Shown here piece after piece: positions 62,150-64,000 of a DNA stretch of 64,000 nucleotides; the stretch's first letter is position 1, and each line of letters starts with the position of its first letter. Both the position numbers and the translations under genes were made by a program. The stretch is from Lichenostomus cassidix (lineage: Eukaryota; Chordata; Aves; Passeriformes; Meliphagidae), in the NCBI GenBank assembly GCA_008360975.2, contig CM039179.1, forward strand, positions 50,288,359 through 50,352,358, given 5' to 3'. The notes below the pieces were generated by a model. It was given only the letters and a program-made list of their open reading frames with translations, did not search any database and was not told where the DNA came from.

Positions 62150-62397
62150 GGTCAGCATGCAAAGCTAGAGGAAGAAGAAAGAAGTGGGAGGCATTTGGAA
62201 TGATGATGTTGGTCTTCTTGTGTCAACATTACATGTGATAGAGCCTTGCTCTCCTGGAAAAGGCTGAATACCTGTCTGCCCATGGGAAGTGGTGAATGAA
62301 TTCTTTGTTTTGTTTTGCTTGTGTGTCTGGCTTTTTTTTACCTATTAAACTGTCTTTTTCTCAACCCATGAATTCTCCCATCATTACTCTTCTGATT

Positions 62398-62423
62398 CTC
62401 TCCCCTGTGCTGACAGGGGAGAG
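62398..62423 (+). terminator. Perfect 11-bp hairpin downstream of the LTR poly(A) signal
   Basis: CTCTCCCCTGT (62398-62408) and ACAGGGGAGAG (62413-62423) pair perfectly around GCTG. It lies about 50 bases after ATTAAA, where the LTR's R/U5 part is expected. Other copies of this LTR family, as I recall them, have a C-run/G-run pair here too. A role in RNA 3'-end formation or stability is inference. Confidence 0.5.
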
Positions 62424-62447
62424 TGGGAGAGTGGCTGTAGGCAGAGA

Positions 62448-62500
62448 CATTCTTAAACAGTGAATGAGACATTCTTAAACATTCTTAAACATTCTTAAAT
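62448..62500. repeat. ATTCTTAAAC short tandem repeat
   Basis: The 10-mer ATTCTTAAAC is repeated almost three times in tandem after an isolated copy about 20 bases upstream. It abuts the right edge of the LTR and may mark a slippage event after insertion. Confidence 0.8.
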
Positions 62501-62813
62501 AACCACTGTTCCTAAGGCAAGTGACCATCCTGTATTCTTCAAGGTGGCTTTGGATTATTCTCAAATAAAACAATGTATTAAGCAATGAAATAAGCTAGAA
62601 GCTGATAGAGTTGATGTTATTCAGCTTGAATTGCAAGCTTCATTGCTAAAGTTGCATATAGATTTTAAACTGAAAAGGCATTTCTCTCAGTTTTGAAGAT
62701 ACCTCTGATGCAAGCTTTCCAGGGAGGCTATCAATAAATTATATTTGCATACACTTGAAGATACTTTCACATTGAAGTCTGAGGGTAAATGCGGTCCAGC
62801 TCCAGCATCAGCA

Positions 62814-62858
62814 TTTCTTTCACAAGATCATTTACTTTTCTTTCACAAGATCATTTAC
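62814..62858. repeat. Tandem duplication, period 23
   Basis: TTTCTTTCACAAGATCATTTAC occurs at 62814 and again from 62837, the two copies separated by one base. Being exact, it is probably recent. Confidence 0.9.
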
Positions 62859-64000
62859 CATAGAAATGAGTTAGTAAGTACACAACTGGATCACATATCC
62901 CATGAAAGTCATTGCTAGATGAGTGATAGTAGATCTTTCCTGAACTAAATGATTCTGTGATTTTCTACAGTGTTAATATGGGTTGCTTACAGTCCAGAAA
63001 GCATGTTGACAGTGAGAAAAGAAAATATGATTATCAGAGATACTAGTATAACCTTGGTAGCTGATCTTCTTCATGCAGAGAACAGCAGAAAAGTCAAGGT
63101 AGTATTTTTACATGCTGGAAGCTGAAATACAACTGACTAAGGATCATTATGGTATACACCAACGCTCAGGTTGCTGGCATAACATAAATTAATCTCCTAT
63201 ATTTTGTTGATGGTGAAATGGTGTTGGTCATATTTAGTTAACACATGCTACAGCCACACTTTAATCTGGCATAAGAAAGGTATCCTATAGTTAGCCTCAT
63301 TGCAAGGGCTGTAGGACAAGATGCTCCAACCGAGAAGTCAGAATCCCCATCAGCTCACAAGGTAAGACAACTGTGCTACTACTGCACAAAAAACCATATC
63401 AGGCCAGCAACAAAACAGAAAGGAAGTCATACAGGGGAAATTACAAACTATGGGTTACTCTGCTGGTGTCTAGAGCTTAGATGGTGGTTGACCAGATTAA
63501 ACTTTGTTCCTGGTTCTGCTGCAGACTTCCTGTGCTCTCTTGGTAAACTAGTTTTCCTGTTATCTTGCAGAAATAGCAGGTCTTCCCTTTTTAACACACA
63601 CATGGAGGATAAGGACTGTAAAGACTGAGAGACACATAGAAGTTATGATTCTGCGGAGCATGGATATTCATAAAATATATAGAAAAACAAGTCATTATGC
63701 ATAAATCAGAACCAAACAAAAAAGATTAGAGATAAAGCACATGAGTCCATACAGTCAGAATGGGTGGAATTCAGCTAGCTGAATTAAATCTCTGACCTAG
63801 TCCTAGCTTTTCCTTATGATAAATGGAGACCTGTAGCCACCTTTGGAGCACAGTTCATCTAACCAAACACAGTCTCCTCTGGAATAGTATTTTCTGCTCT
63901 ATTGCTCCCCACTGACTAAAAAGAGCCTACACCGTTAGGCATCCACACTTGGATGGAACCAATCCTCAGACAGTATTAAAACATGGAGCACTCTCCCCAT
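62859..64000. other. Unique non-coding stretch to window end
   Basis: No gene recognised. CTAAATGATTCTGTGATTTTC near 62946 resembles the last 20 bases of a CR1 3' end, but there is no body upstream to confirm it. Confidence 0.45.

Larger units (their letters stand above)
61816..62449 (+). mobile_element. Solitary LTR of an avian endogenous retrovirus
   Basis: The order of blocks matches an LTR family I know from neoavian genomes. TTTTGGATGGGATAGAG comes first, then GGGTGCACAAGAAGTTGGGA, GACACAGCCTGGACAGCTGA, CAAAGGGATATTCCACAGCA, TGCCCATGGGAAGTGGTGAA and ACCTATTAAACTGTC. ATTAAA at 62344-62349 is the likely poly(A) signal. A promoter would lie upstream of about 62160, but the TATA-like site there appears degraded. 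No internal gag, pol or env region, primer-binding site or second LTR is present, so it is a solo LTR left after recombination. The family (probably ERVL-type) is from memory and unverified. The left edge is approximate and the right edge looks truncated. Confidence 0.8.

Noticed and set aside
62940..62966. CR1-like terminus (ATGATTCTGTGATTTTC)
   Set aside because: Only the last 20 or so bases resemble CR1 and the upstream bases do not, so it may be chance.
1..64000. CRISPR arrays, operons, tRNA or rRNA genes
   Set aside because: No direct-repeat/spacer arrays or cloverleaf-like sequences seen. CR1 and the avian LTR place the window in a bird nuclear genome.

Overview
The window looks like nuclear DNA from a bird, and more probably a neoavian bird than a galliform, although the species cannot be named. 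Two repeat types support this. First, there are several truncated copies of CR1, the dominant avian LINE. They end in the typical ATTCTGTGATT-like 3' terminus, and one keeps a recognisable reverse transcriptase region. Second, near 61.8-62.45 kb there is a solitary LTR of a type I recognise from avian endogenous retroviruses. The rest is AT-rich, CpG-poor sequence with microsatellites, as expected of a gene desert or very large intron on a macrochromosome.

I find no convincing protein-coding gene, tRNA, rRNA or known ncRNA. Open frames are short and lack the shared frame, splice sites and composition expected of real exons. The longest lie antisense to CR1 copies or inside simple repeats. One pair of short GT-AG-bounded segments near 5.46-5.83 kb, followed by AATAAA, is offered only as a weak candidate.

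Layout: 0-10.8 kb is mostly unique sequence with a (TG)n tract at 2.4 kb, a perfect 11-bp hairpin at 3.4 kb and a possible LINE relic at 8.1 kb. From 10.9 to 12.6 kb there is an old LINE ORF2 relic, a decayed CR1 3' end and a younger CR1 butted against it. From 14.7 to 16.2 kb lies the longest CR1 copy, with reverse transcriptase remnants in three frames. 16.2-27.5 kb is unique and includes a conserved-element candidate at 18.35-18.72 kb. From 27.5 to 29.9 kb there is a long TATCTA microsatellite, a T10-G10 junction and a CR1. From 30 to 37.4 kb come a candidate element with repeated CTTAAT motifs (32.1-32.6 kb), a local duplication of about 165 bp (34.8/35.1 kb) and another CR1. 37.4-57 kb is almost all unique; its most notable feature is an inverted pair of SOX-like motifs in a hairpin at 46.9 kb. 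From 57 to 64 kb there are a CR1 closely related to the 29 kb copy, two further conserved-element candidates, a 270-bp TTTTTC tract, a reverse-strand CR1 3' end, and the LTR with a short CR1 nested in it.

No genes are seen to work together here. Any function is more likely to be regulatory (enhancer-type non-coding elements) than coding. The conserved-element calls rest on composition and motif content only and need a multi-species alignment.
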